Notes: generated by a model from the sequence alone, not told the origin. Positions 50,401 to 59,260 are shown, counted from the first letter of the stretch. The stretch is 64,000 nucleotides of DNA from Marinomonas hwangdonensis (GCF_003721245.1 NZ_RIZG01000001.1:496001-560000); one strand, 5' to 3'. Translations and numbers: made by a program.

Positions 50401-53400
50401 TAATCAATGCCAACGAACAAATTAGACAACAAAGACCAAGCACCATTCAAACTCAGCCCGAAACAGCTACGCAAAATGCTAGTAATAGCGACGGACGAGG
50501 TGAACAACAGCGGGAAACACCAGGACGAAGCACCGCTAGTGGTACCGGACGAGTGGAGACAGGAGATCAAGCGGGACAACCAGAACAACAAGAAGTAAAG
50601 CTAAGCAAATCCGGAAAACCGTTTAGCTCAGAAAAAACAGCGCGCCTTTCTCAGACATTCAAAACCACACCCAACGCCGAAGTGGTCCCCGTAGACAAAG
50701 GTTTTGGGGTGCGTGGAAAAGCCATACAAGAGCAATCTGACACGACCGCAGCGAATATTGAAAATAATGCCAGTGAGACAAATCTTAGTGGTAAACAAGT
50801 AGACGATCTTGGTAAACAAAATACCGATATTAGTGAAGAAAGTGCCGCAACTGGTAAAGAAGTCTCTGATATTACCATTACTGGTAAACCTAAAGAGGCT
50901 ACGCGAAAACTCTCAGAGTCGTTTAATGGGCCGTCCTACGCACATTTTAATGATGCTCGCTCACGCATGGATGATGGAAAGCCCGTTTCCATTGAAGAAT
51001 TACGAGATGGATTTGAGCGTTTAGCATCCGACCCTGAGTCTGCAAAAGCAGAGCTTAATAAGCTTAATAAAAAGCAGCTAATGGGATTTGTGACCCACGC
51101 ATACTCTGATACCAAGAAAGCCAAGTTGGTTGACATGGCTTATACCTCGGCATTGAAGGATTACCGTTTTATCGGCAATACGTCTGGCATGATTACGTCA
51201 CGTAGCTACGATGAAGCAGGAATTATTAAAGAAAGCCGTGAGCATCTTGCAACACTCACTCAACAGCAAGTAGACGACTACGCACAGTTCCGTCGCGACC
51301 AAATTGCAGAACGTACTAAACAAATCGAAGAGCGTAATAAGCGCATCCAAAATCCAGAAACGCTTGATGATTTCCGCGATGCTATTCGTGCAAAAGGCCG
51401 CGATAACTTAACCGACCAGCAGCTAGCCGAATATGATCGTCTTGTTGCTGAAAAGGATATGGCCGATAAGCCAGTAGTGAAAACAGGTTTAGATCAGGAA
51501 GAGGCTATTGAACTAGGTGAGCCAGAAGAATCTAAACACGGCAAAACTGGCGAAACCATTTTTAATGTAAAAGTGATCACTAAACTAGGAAAAGATAAAT
51601 TTAAGGAAGCAGCGGCCTTTGCTCGTTCTATGGGGGGTGGGTACTACCGCGGGAATTTTTATTTGAAAACCCGTGAGGATGCAGAGGTGTTTAGTGGTTG
51701 GGTGAATGGTGAAGATGTTGACCTTACTCAGAGCAAGCAGGAAGCAAAAGCAGCTAAGAAAACCAAATCAGCTGAGAAGCTAAAAGCCATGGCAGATCGT
51801 TTAGAACAACAAGCAAGCGGTGTGCTCAATGCCGATCGTAAAGAGAATACGTTTAAGCGAATGAACGAGGCAGATTCTGCGCGTAGTCGAGCAAACCAAG
51901 AGCTTAAAACAGCCGCAATGATGAAAGCGATCGCAGAAAATAATCAGTCTGTTTTAAAGGGCTTAACTCAAAAAACACAAATTGATTTATTGCAAAAACT
52001 TGTTCGCTCTCTTGAATACTACGCTCCATCTGACCTAAAACAAACTACTCGAAATGGCGACACTGTTTTCAAAGATAACGTGGCACCGGAGACAAAAGTT
52101 AAGTATGTAAAAATGCCACTAATCGATGCTCGTCCAGCTCTTCTTGATGATCTTGCCCAGCGGATGACTAAATCTAAAGGCTACGTTTTGGCAGGAAGGT
52201 CTATTCGTCGCAAAACCGCCAATGCCGATAACTCTAAAACTATTAACATGAATCAGCAGGAGCTTGATGCTCTACGTAAGTATGTAGATAACCACCAAGA
52301 GGAACTTAAATACAACTTCGCGAAAGACATGAACGCTGATCTTAAGCGCCTTGAACGCATGGGTATTAAAAATCGCAACTCTTTACGGGCTGCTTTGCTT
52401 GAGTTCATGCAAATTGAAAATGGTTTGTCGAATGTTAGTGAGGCACAGACTAAGCTAGGAATTATGGAGCGAGACCTACAGCGCACAGTTGTCGGTAATC
52501 GCAATGCTTTCAATGACTTCTTTCCAACCCCAAGAGAAACGGCTAGCGAGATAGTTGAGTTAGCCGATATTCAGGCTGGCATGAAAGTACTTGAGCCTTC
52601 TGCGGGCAATGGCTTACTGGCAGACGCAGCAAAAGAGGCCGGTGCAAAAGTCGATGCTGTTGAAATGGCTGGCCAGTTACGTGAAATACTAAGTGAAAAA
52701 GGTTACAAGCTTGTTGGTGATGATTTCCTTGAATACAGCGGTGGCATCGGCGAATACGATCGCATCGTTATGAATCCTCCGTTCAGCAGCGATCAAGACA
52801 TTCAGCATGTAGCGCATGCCTATGACAAATTAAAGCCAGGCGGTCGATTAGTTGCGATCGTGTCTAGCATGGCAGGCGAACGCCAAAACAAACGTAATAA
52901 GGCATTCAGTCAATGGCTTGATGATCTTGATGCCGAAACCCAAGCATTACCAGAAAACGCCTTTAAATCCTCGTTAAACCCGACAGCCGTGCGAACCAAG
53001 GCAATCATCATTGATAAGCCAGAAAATGGCGATATAAGTGTAACTGATGAGTTAAAGCCACCCAAAGAAGCGCTAATGTCACTTAACGCGAACGCAGCAA
53101 GCGGCATGAAGGCTGACGACATACGTAAAGCAGTAGAGCCGCTCATTAAGCAACTTCACGAAGAAAGCACCTTTCATGTAGTGCAGTCTGTTAACGATTT
53201 ACCTTTTGCTATTCGCCTCTTAGTTAAGAAGCAATTGTCTAAGTCTAAAGGCGAGAATGCTACGGTTCGCGGTGTGAATGCTGGCGCCAAAAACTATCTT
53301 ATCGCTGATGGTATCAGGGACGAAAAAGAAGCGGTTTCTATCTTCCTTCATGAAGTGGTGGGGCATAAAGCGGTGCTCGATATGCTTGGCAAAGACGGTG

Positions 53401-56400
53401 ATTCCATCATGGAGCGCATTGCTTACAGCTATGGACCTCAACAACTGCAGGACTTAATAAAAGCCTATGGTGCTGACTTCAAAACCAAAGAAGGACGCAT
53501 TCTTCTAGGCAAAGAAAAAGTGGCTCAGATGGCTGAGAAGAACGAAAAACCGTCTTTGCTCGGAAAGCTGGTAGCCAAATTAAAAGCATGGCTACGCAAT
53601 TACTTCCCCAATATCAAATGGTCTGACAATGACATTCTCAACATGCTGGTAACAGCAAGGGATAAAGTCGAGAGCCGTTACATGGTGAAAGTAGATCTAG
53701 ACGGAAAGGAAAGCGATTCAGACAGGGTAAATGACAGCATAAACCTGTCAATCAAGTCTGATATACCGGACGACATAGATAAAATCGTTCGTGATACGCA
53801 AGCCAAGCCAAAAGCTCAAGAGTCGATTTTGGAAAAAGCTAAGCGATATGCAAACAACGCCAAGGAAGTTGACTTAACAATTATCAAGCAAGGTCTAATC
53901 GACTCGTATGCCTCAATTGAATCCCTTGAAAAAGATATAAACATGGGGAAGTTGATGGACGGGCAAGAGTCCGCTTACAAAGCAGCATTACGAACCGCCA
54001 ACCTCGATTCCGTTATGGAAGTAATGATGCGCAAGGGCGCATTAGAGTACAAAGATGGCGCGTTCCAGATCAAGAAAGGCACAAAAGGTTTGCTTGAAAT
54101 ATTCCAGCCAATTGCAGATGCAGGAAAGATGGAACTATGGGAAACGTGGGCGGGAGCGCGACGTGCCAAACGCTTAATGGAAGAAGATGAAAGAGCGAAC
54201 AACCAAGGCTTTGCAGAAATAAAAGCAGCGCGAGCATTGATGGTTAAACTAAGAGCGACAGCGCCAGCGAAATACCCGGGCGGTATGGCAGGATGGCAAA
54301 GTGATATGAGAGAAGCCAAATCTATGCTCGATCAAGGTAAAGCCAAGGCGTCTCAAAAGCGCGAGCGCAATTATACAGGTGCTCAAATCCGTAAAATTTT
54401 AAGCTATGTTGATAAAAACGAGGATTTAAAAAAGCCATTTGAAACAGCGCAAAAAGAATGGGCAACCTTCAACAGAGCCGTTTTGGATATGACCGAACAG
54501 GCGGGACTGATTGATCCAGAAGCAAGAAAGCTATGGGAAAATGACGATTATGTTCCATTCCATCGAGTCAGTGAGGCACAAGAGGAAGAGGCCTTTAGCC
54601 TATTCAAGCGCAAGCGCGGCTTGAGTGGTCAAAAATCAGGCATAGAAAAATTAAGCGGAGGCGTAGAGAAACTAAATATTCTTGAATCCATGGTAAGAAA
54701 TACCTCCCACATGGTGGATGCGTCATTCAAAAACATTGCTATGCAGCGTATCGCTGACCTTGCTGAAGGCACGGCTATGGAAAAAATGCCGACCGCTAAA
54801 ATGGATATGGAAGACGTTAAGGTAATGCTGGAAACAATGGGGTACGAGCCAGCAAGTATGGACGAGGATACGCTGAAGATATGGCGCAACCAACTTGAGC
54901 GTTACCAAACAGCGGGTAAGGGGACGGTTTCAGTGACCAGAAATGGTAGAGTTGAGCGATATAACGTGACCGATCCAACACTGTTTAGAGCCATTACACA
55001 GTTAGGGCCCATGCGAGTAAGCGGGATCATGAAGATATTTCAGATTCCAAAGCGCATGCTAACCACGTTAGTGACTGCCGCCCCCGACTTCATGGCCGCA
55101 AACTTCTTGCGTGACACGCTAAGCACTTGGGTAACGGTGAATGCGAAAACAACGCCACTTTATGACGCCATTAAAGGCGCAGCGAAAGGCTTGCAGAGAT
55201 CGGAAACGCAATGGGCAATGATGGCAGCAGGCGCAGGTGGTGGCGGATATTATGACACGGCACCAGATAGTGTAAGGCAGCACTTATCAACGCTTAAAAA
55301 AGGCGGTGCGTTACACAAGCCTAAGCAGCTATGGGACGCGTGGATGCGAGTAGGGCAATCGCTTGAAAACGCCAACCGTATTGCGGTGTTTGAATCCGTC
55401 ATCAAAGATGGTGGAACCGTAGCTGAAGCAGCACACGAAGCGCAAGACGTTATCAATTTCTCTAAACGTGGCGATTGGGCAGCAACACAAATCCTGATCA
55501 CCATGGTGCCTTTCTTAAATGCTCGCATTCAAGGTTTGGACAGACTTTGGCGTGGGGCGAAAGACAACCCTAAATCTTTCTTCTTGAAAGGAGTCATTCT
55601 TATGGCCGCTGGCCTTGCTTTGCTTGCCACCAACTGGGACAACGAGGAATATTGGGACTTGCCAGAATGGGACCGTGACGCCAATTGGCACGCTTGGATC
55701 GGCGGCGAACACATCAGAATACCCAAGCCGTTTGAGGTGGGCGCTGTGTTTGGCACATTGCCTGAACGCGCCTTCGAACAGATGCGCGATGATGCTGATA
55801 ACAAACTGTTTGCTGATCGATTGCTTCACATGGTACTAAGCACCTTTGCTATGGACGCAACACCTCAACTATTCAAGCCGGCACTTGATATCGCGAGAAA
55901 TAAGAACAGCTTTACTGACAGCCCTATTTTGAGCATTGGAGATCAATACAGAACACCTGAAGGGCAATATAGCCCATGGACGTCTGAAACTATGAAGCAG
56001 ATAGCAGAGGCCATGCCTGATAAAGCACCCGAATGGATGCGCTCACCTAAACGCCTAGAATTTGCCTTTAAAGGCTATTTCGGTACATTGGGCGGTTATG
56101 CGTTATCACTTAGCGATCTCGCTACAGAATCGGTTGTCGGAGTGCCAACCAAACCAGAAGCAAACCTTGGCCAACTCCCAGTAATCAGAAGGTTCTACAA
56201 AGATGGTGTGCAGACTAGCAAGCACGTTGGCCGTTTTTACGACATGCTAAACGATGTCAGCAAGCTCAATGTAGAGATCAGAAGCCAGCTGAAAGAAGGG
56301 CAGAAAGCCAAGGCAGAAGAGCTAAAGATAAAAGGTATGGAAAAACTCAGAGTTCGCAAGAGCATTAACAAAACAGCCAGTAAGCTGTCAGATATCAACG

Positions 56401-56534
56401 CTAAAATCAAAGCGATTCACATCAACACAAATATGACCGCGAAAGAAAAGCGTGAAAAAATAGACGAGCTTTCAAAGCTAAGGAATGAGATAGCTTCAGA
56501 TGCATCATTGCGATACTACGAGCTGTTTAGATAG
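47436..56534 (+). CDS. giant polyvalent internal protein (ParB-like, methyltransferase-like, LPD38)
   Basis: About 3032 residues from the GTG at 47436, chosen because GGAGA lies 7 bp upstream; an in-frame GTG at 47424 adds four residues. Domains in order: a Gly/Ala-rich possibly membrane-active N-terminus (about 35-350); a DdrB/ParB-like nuclease fold (about 630-915, SGAPIV/VVESGNGRTLAI region); an LPD-type module (about 1305-1430); a SAM-dependent adenine methyltransferase-like domain (VLEPSAGNG near 1722, NPPF near 1784); an HEVVGH metal-site-like motif near 1975; and a C-terminal LPD38-type region (about 2530-2790). Proteins of this kind are packaged and injected with DNA to counter host defences and help DNA entry. 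Confidence 0.85.
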   Translation: MDNQKRQEMARLAQIQKRIEKRLSEKRALNAPKVENEQGFFGDSVDALQHGILSGVADLADGARYLTGSETAGKGADLLRKQANNQIDQMSESGREAFQNFGVEENDGSVLGYGFKEGSNAKGFGLNFISGLGSFAPTMAPGFGVTKVISAAGKATGVAGKSAKAATVLDKGADVVGFGGVGAASIGGSTGNQAYETVANADFNILKDAEIFQNRYWELRDTKELDHPAALEQARESVARELATEAAKDGAIMGAITQGALGPVMGKLFRGEAGGIGKAAATGAITEGSQEFVESGGQTAISNMAVNPAVPTKTMDNVIGDALTGAIVGGPVGGAFGAFGASGASFNRFRKPKDNTDDQLNLSEQDQGYQAVEQQLAEIEGLMVENGDNLTESEFAELEAKRNELLQRRAELTGEQPMDFSGPVESQQTQPEQLALPNQNIIYGERPEPSQEQIQARQKNQAAFEGQFGEPRNTGREGEYLGQVFPQGTEQQQDGNVYDGEVLRDPLPLEAPQKVADVLALEDSGIIYGEKPESNVRPARSDGLTDPYTGPQPSRKNDDPVYQEVKRKQQLLQQQEQEAKHLRDDLKIRQQAEKQQSQQVQLDGLESKTEIKAAKGNTTKAYTPSNQPVDLQYHIVDANDLVTSNNEDLSPNPSYPQALQNRDRTTDSSRDQINRMANGLIPEKLIESADVSTGAPIVRNGVVESGNGRTLAIRKAYSEGKAGNYKSYLEQNAERFGINPDELTQFENPVLVRQRQTEMTPEELTAYTKDANTSEGQSLKPSEQAKSDAQRIQTEDLDLVNLPESGDVAAPSNKAFISKFLGRLSDNERAGLVGKDGSLTQQGATRLQNAIFAKAYQSNELIDEATDSTTSDVKGVTNALVIAAPNYAKLNGDLPELTKTIVDAVALIKKSRRDNIALQELTSQFDIEKGEPVDSATSDLANFLNNNIRSAKRMGDGLSSLAIQAKSALQNSQSEGLFGTAPAPTAKGLINANEQIRQQRPSTIQTQPETATQNASNSDGRGEQQRETPGRSTASGTGRVETGDQAGQPEQQEVKLSKSGKPFSSEKTARLSQTFKTTPNAEVVPVDKGFGVRGKAIQEQSDTTAANIENNASETNLSGKQVDDLGKQNTDISEESAATGKEVSDITITGKPKEATRKLSESFNGPSYAHFNDARSRMDDGKPVSIEELRDGFERLASDPESAKAELNKLNKKQLMGFVTHAYSDTKKAKLVDMAYTSALKDYRFIGNTSGMITSRSYDEAGIIKESREHLATLTQQQVDDYAQFRRDQIAERTKQIEERNKRIQNPETLDDFRDAIRAKGRDNLTDQQLAEYDRLVAEKDMADKPVVKTGLDQEEAIELGEPEESKHGKTGETIFNVKVITKLGKDKFKEAAAFARSMGGGYYRGNFYLKTREDAEVFSGWVNGEDVDLTQSKQEAKAAKKTKSAEKLKAMADRLEQQASGVLNADRKENTFKRMNEADSARSRANQELKTAAMMKAIAENNQSVLKGLTQKTQIDLLQKLVRSLEYYAPSDLKQTTRNGDTVFKDNVAPETKVKYVKMPLIDARPALLDDLAQRMTKSKGYVLAGRSIRRKTANADNSKTINMNQQELDALRKYVDNHQEELKYNFAKDMNADLKRLERMGIKNRNSLRAALLEFMQIENGLSNVSEAQTKLGIMERDLQRTVVGNRNAFNDFFPTPRETASEIVELADIQAGMKVLEPSAGNGLLADAAKEAGAKVDAVEMAGQLREILSEKGYKLVGDDFLEYSGGIGEYDRIVMNPPFSSDQDIQHVAHAYDKLKPGGRLVAIVSSMAGERQNKRNKAFSQWLDDLDAETQALPENAFKSSLNPTAVRTKAIIIDKPENGDISVTDELKPPKEALMSLNANAASGMKADDIRKAVEPLIKQLHEESTFHVVQSVNDLPFAIRLLVKKQLSKSKGENATVRGVNAGAKNYLIADGIRDEKEAVSIFLHEVVGHKAVLDMLGKDGDSIMERIAYSYGPQQLQDLIKAYGADFKTKEGRILLGKEKVAQMAEKNEKPSLLGKLVAKLKAWLRNYFPNIKWSDNDILNMLVTARDKVESRYMVKVDLDGKESDSDRVNDSINLSIKSDIPDDIDKIVRDTQAKPKAQESILEKAKRYANNAKEVDLTIIKQGLIDSYASIESLEKDINMGKLMDGQESAYKAALRTANLDSVMEVMMRKGALEYKDGAFQIKKGTKGLLEIFQPIADAGKMELWETWAGARRAKRLMEEDERANNQGFAEIKAARALMVKLRATAPAKYPGGMAGWQSDMREAKSMLDQGKAKASQKRERNYTGAQIRKILSYVDKNEDLKKPFETAQKEWATFNRAVLDMTEQAGLIDPEARKLWENDDYVPFHRVSEAQEEEAFSLFKRKRGLSGQKSGIEKLSGGVEKLNILESMVRNTSHMVDASFKNIAMQRIADLAEGTAMEKMPTAKMDMEDVKVMLETMGYEPASMDEDTLKIWRNQLERYQTAGKGTVSVTRNGRVERYNVTDPTLFRAITQLGPMRVSGIMKIFQIPKRMLTTLVTAAPDFMAANFLRDTLSTWVTVNAKTTPLYDAIKGAAKGLQRSETQWAMMAAGAGGGGYYDTAPDSVRQHLSTLKKGGALHKPKQLWDAWMRVGQSLENANRIAVFESVIKDGGTVAEAAHEAQDVINFSKRGDWAATQILITMVPFLNARIQGLDRLWRGAKDNPKSFFLKGVILMAAGLALLATNWDNEEYWDLPEWDRDANWHAWIGGEHIRIPKPFEVGAVFGTLPERAFEQMRDDADNKLFADRLLHMVLSTFAMDATPQLFKPALDIARNKNSFTDSPILSIGDQYRTPEGQYSPWTSETMKQIAEAMPDKAPEWMRSPKRLEFAFKGYFGTLGGYALSLSDLATESVVGVPTKPEANLGQLPVIRRFYKDGVQTSKHVGRFYDMLNDVSKLNVEIRSQLKEGQKAKAEELKIKGMEKLRVRKSINKTASKLSDINAKIKAIHINTNMTAKEKREKIDELSKLRNEIASDASLRYYELFR

Positions 56535-56619
56535 CGATCTCAATCAATCCTTTAACGATCAGGATAACCATACTAACCAAGCCAATACAGCCAAGGAGAG
56601 CTTCTATACCGCGGTACAT
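56527..56619 (-). CDS. 30-residue hydrophobic peptide antisense to the giant gene's end
   Basis: An uninterrupted ATG-TAA frame gives MYRGIEALLGCIGLVSMVIL plus a short KGLIEIAI end. It is almost entirely a membrane helix with charged ends, as in type I toxins and other small membrane proteins. The upstream ribosome site is weak (TTGAGAA). Evidence is composition only. Confidence 0.3.
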   Translation of the reverse strand: MYRGIEALLGCIGLVSMVILIVKGLIEIAI

Positions 56620-56776
56620 AAATATTCTCAACTTCAGTGAATTATTGGCAAAACTTAGTTATGAATCCATGTGACGTGAAGGGACTGAATCGTGGTATTG
56701 TACCCTGAGACGATACGGTGGTTGCGGTAGATTTCTCAACCTGTAGTATTGCGTTAATAATTGAAGAGGCTTGAAA

Positions 56777-57310
56777 ATGGATTTTTTAAAGAGACCAGAT
56801 GATGTCGTTTACAGCTTATGTGATTATCACCCTTGGCGCGGGGGCTTCAACCCAAAAACAGATCGTAACTCAAGGCTAATTATGGATCTGAAAAGCAGCT
56901 CATATTCATATGCAAGTTCTCATTTTTCTAAGATTTTAAGTGAAAGACTAAAAAGCTATGAGTTTCCAGATGGTATCTTACAAGTTGCAATTGTCCCTAG
57001 TTCACAGTCTAACAAAGTAGGTTTAGGACTTGTTAAACTAGTATCAGAGTTAACGCATCCTGGTATTGTTTATAATAAAGATTTCTTGGTTAGATATAAG
57101 ACAGTTTCAAAATCTCATATTAGTGGCGATAGGTCTCTCGAAAAACATTTAGACTCTATAAACAATCAGGCATTTTTTAATTTGCACGCACCTTTTCTAA
57201 TAATTGATGATGTTGTCACATCTGAATCTTCTTTAAGGGCATGTCAGCAGATACTAAAAAGCGCAGGTGCAGAGCACGTGGTCATGCTTGCTATTGGATG
57301 TACAAAATGA
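56777..57310 (+). CDS. shosT: phosphoribosyltransferase-like toxin, ShosT type
   Basis: About 177 residues from the ATG at 56777, preceded by GAGG 9 bp upstream. The PRTase fold is shown by AIVPSS (71-76) and the PRPP-binding loop LIIDDVVTSESS (141-152, Asp144-Asp145). ComF-like enzymes share this but need an N-terminal zinc domain, absent here. The stop overlaps the ATG of a DprA-like gene. A PRTase toxin paired with a DprA-like antitoxin is the ShosTA anti-phage system. AT-rich, just inside attR. Confidence 0.75.
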   Translation: MDFLKRPDDVVYSLCDYHPWRGGFNPKTDRNSRLIMDLKSSSYSYASSHFSKILSERLKSYEFPDGILQVAIVPSSQSNKVGLGLVKLVSELTHPGIVYNKDFLVRYKTVSKSHISGDRSLEKHLDSINNQAFFNLHAPFLIIDDVVTSESSLRACQQILKSAGAEHVVMLAIGCTK

Positions 57311-58230
57311 GTGATTTATCTGCATTGCATGCATTAGCAATGGAAAAGTCAAAAGGTTTAAAAAAAGACACAGTTCGTGAAGTCGTAAAAAATACTCCTT
57401 ATGGATCTATTAGTGATCTAAAAGAGCTGAAGGAGTTTGCGCTTGCTTCGTTTGATGCGTCGTACTTTCCTAACGAAAAGGCCTGGAATGAATCTTTTCG
57501 AATACTTGAGTTGAGTGAAAAAGAATCAATTCACTGCATCTCAATCGAAAGCGCTCTTTACCCAAAATATTTAAAAGAGATAGATGATGCACCTACAATG
57601 CTTTATTTGAAAGGTGATCTAAAATGTTTGTCTAAATTGCCGGGTGTATCGGTGGTAGGGTCTAGGAAGGTTTCTAAGAACGGTGGAGTGATTGCAAATC
57701 GCATTGCAAATTTTGTTGCTGAACAAGGGTTAGTTGTAGTAAGTGGGCTTGCTCTAGGTGTTGATACCTTAGCTCACAAGGGGGCTTTAATGTCTGGAAG
57801 ACAGCACTCGACAATTGCTGTCCTTGCGCACGGATTAGAGGTCGCAAAACCTTTATCTAATGCGAAACTCGCTGAAGAAATAATAAACAATGGAGGTTTG
57901 TGGGTGTCTGAGCATCATATTGGTGTAGAGGCCAAGCCCTATCAGTTTGTTGCTAGGAATAGAATTCAACTAGGCCTTTCTGCTGGATCGATTATTATTG
58001 AGGCTGGACTGAGTAGTGGCACTGTGACACAGGCAAAATTTTGCGTTAAGCAAGGCCGGCCATTGTTTGCAGTCGTGCCTGAAGACGACACAAATAGATT
58101 AGGTTTATTTTGTGAGGGCACGCAAATGATGGTTAAAGATCTCAACGCATTTCCGTTAAAAAATAAAAAAGACTACCCTGAGATGATACGCATATTAAAT
58201 CGCCAAGTCGAGATGATGAAGTTGGTCTAG
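57307..58230 (+). CDS. shosA: DprA/Smf-like protein, ShosA-type antitoxin
   Basis: About 307 residues from the ATG at 57307 (ATGA overlap with the PRTase gene); a longer in-frame start lies inside that gene. The DprA core is clear: YP at 85-86, VVGSRKVSKNG with Gly118-Arg120, and SGLALGVDTLAHKGAL (146-161). Later AGLSSGTVTQAK is also conserved. It lacks the usual C-terminal winged helix. Housekeeping DprA acts in DNA uptake with RecA; here linkage to a PRTase gene and prophage position favour ShosA, which neutralises ShosT until phage infection. Confidence 0.8.
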   Translation: MSDLSALHALAMEKSKGLKKDTVREVVKNTPYGSISDLKELKEFALASFDASYFPNEKAWNESFRILELSEKESIHCISIESALYPKYLKEIDDAPTMLYLKGDLKCLSKLPGVSVVGSRKVSKNGGVIANRIANFVAEQGLVVVSGLALGVDTLAHKGALMSGRQHSTIAVLAHGLEVAKPLSNAKLAEEIINNGGLWVSEHHIGVEAKPYQFVARNRIQLGLSAGSIIIEAGLSSGTVTQAKFCVKQGRPLFAVVPEDDTNRLGLFCEGTQMMVKDLNAFPLKNKKDYPEMIRILNRQVEMMKLV

Positions 58231-58274
58231 ATAGGCCGATCACCAATACTTTATTCGGATATTAATATTAGGTC

Positions 58275-58946
58275 ATGATGAAAAAAAATACTTTAAAAGC
58301 GATTTTATTTTTTCTTATATTGTCTTTTTTGCCTCTAAATGCTGCCTCTATAATAAAAAAATCTAAATCAGATATCTGTCATGCACCAGACACTGAATAC
58401 TACAGCCGAACTAAGAACTTCACACTCTACGACACGTTAGACCAGTGTCTTGCCAGTGGTGGCCGATTACCCAAAGGTCAGAGCTACACTTCACAGCCAA
58501 AGCCTAAAGTAGCATCAGAAACATCAGGTAAATACAGTCGAGATGAATTTGGGAGAGGTTGGGCAGACGAAGACGGGGACTGTCAAAACACTCGCCAAGA
58601 GATTTTAATTTCTCTTTCTACTGCACCAGTACGTTTCACTAATGATCGTGAATGTAGAGTCACATTTGGTCGTTGGATTTCGATGTACTCGGGTGAAGTG
58701 ATTTTTGATGCTTCAAAGCTAGATATTGACCACATTGTTCCTTTAAAGTGGGCGTGGGATAACGGAGCAGATAAATGGAGCAAAGAGAAACGAGAGCGGT
58801 TTGCTAATGATCCCGCTAATCTAGTCGCTGTTGAGGCTTCTTTAAATCGCCAAAAAGGTGCGAAAGGGCCAGACGAGTGGCTACCACCTAGAAACCAAAC
58901 TCAGTACAAAGCAAGATTTGAGCGGGTTTGGAGGACATACCGGTAG
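58275..58946 (+). CDS. secreted HNH endonuclease-like protein
   Basis: 223 residues. A Sec signal peptide (LKAILFFLILSFLPLNAAS, cleavage near residue 24) precedes a domain with CQNTRQEILI and the HNH core LDIDHIVPLKWAW ... NDPANLVAVEASLNRQKGAK (DH, then N and N/K). Similar secreted or periplasmic nucleases of this GmrSD/DUF1524-like HNH type are known. It could degrade incoming DNA in the periplasm or act outside the cell. Two ATG codons in tandem open the gene; ribosome site weak. Ends 83 bp from attR. Confidence 0.75.
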   Translation: MMKKNTLKAILFFLILSFLPLNAASIIKKSKSDICHAPDTEYYSRTKNFTLYDTLDQCLASGGRLPKGQSYTSQPKPKVASETSGKYSRDEFGRGWADEDGDCQNTRQEILISLSTAPVRFTNDRECRVTFGRWISMYSGEVIFDASKLDIDHIVPLKWAWDNGADKWSKEKRERFANDPANLVAVEASLNRQKGAKGPDEWLPPRNQTQYKARFERVWRTYR

Positions 58947-59029
58947 TTTTTTTCACATAACAAACTGAAAGTTACTGCACCTTTTTAGCACCATTTTATT
59001 TATATGTTATTGATAAAAAACAATTAATT

Positions 59030-59081
59030 GATTCCGGTCCCGGGCACCATTTATGGTGCCTTTTTTTATGCCCAAACTTTC
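59030..59081 (+). repeat. attR, 52-bp attachment repeat
   Basis: Perfect copy of 4538-4589, containing the last 20 nt of tRNA-Leu and its terminator but no upstream tRNA. Beyond the repeat the two flanks still resemble each other (TATCTTGCTCAA in both, with an indel), so the phage attP side carries extra host-like sequence. Confidence 0.95.
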
Positions 59082-59260
59082 TAAAGAGCGCTTATCTTGC
59101 TCAATCCCTTTAAATATCTTCTCTCCATGATTTTCTTAGTTGCATGATTTTTGATCCACCGACGTTGCGTGGTTTTGAGAGTGTTCTTCTATACGCTACG
59201 TCGGCCATGATTTTCTTTTTTGCTTAAGTCGTACTGTTAGATCAAGTCGAGACTAATAAG
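59082..59260. other. host intergenic region downstream of acnA
   Basis: No gene seen. CCATGATTTTCTT occurs twice (59125 and 59205 areas) flanking an imperfect hairpin CCGACGTTGCG...CGCTACGTCGG. A 27-nt unit at 59231-59257 recurs with changes at 62418-62444. No clear terminator for acnA on the minus strand was identified. Confidence 0.4.

Larger units (their letters stand above)
4538..59081 (+). mobile_element. complete-looking temperate podovirus-like prophage in tRNA-Leu(UAA)
   Basis: Bounded by 52-bp direct repeats. It contains integrase, CI/Cro immunity region, replication and recombination genes, lysis genes, both terminase subunits, portal, scaffold, capsid, adaptor, nozzle, fibre and internal virion proteins. 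No broken structural gene was seen, so it could be inducible. Tape-measure, sheath and tail-tube genes are absent, which favours a short tail. Cargo genes cluster at both ends and between the early and lysis regions. Confidence 0.93.

Noticed and set aside
57241-57306. Longer upstream start for the DprA-like gene
   Set aside because: It would lie inside the PRTase coding region; the ATGA overlap at 57307 is the natural coupled start.
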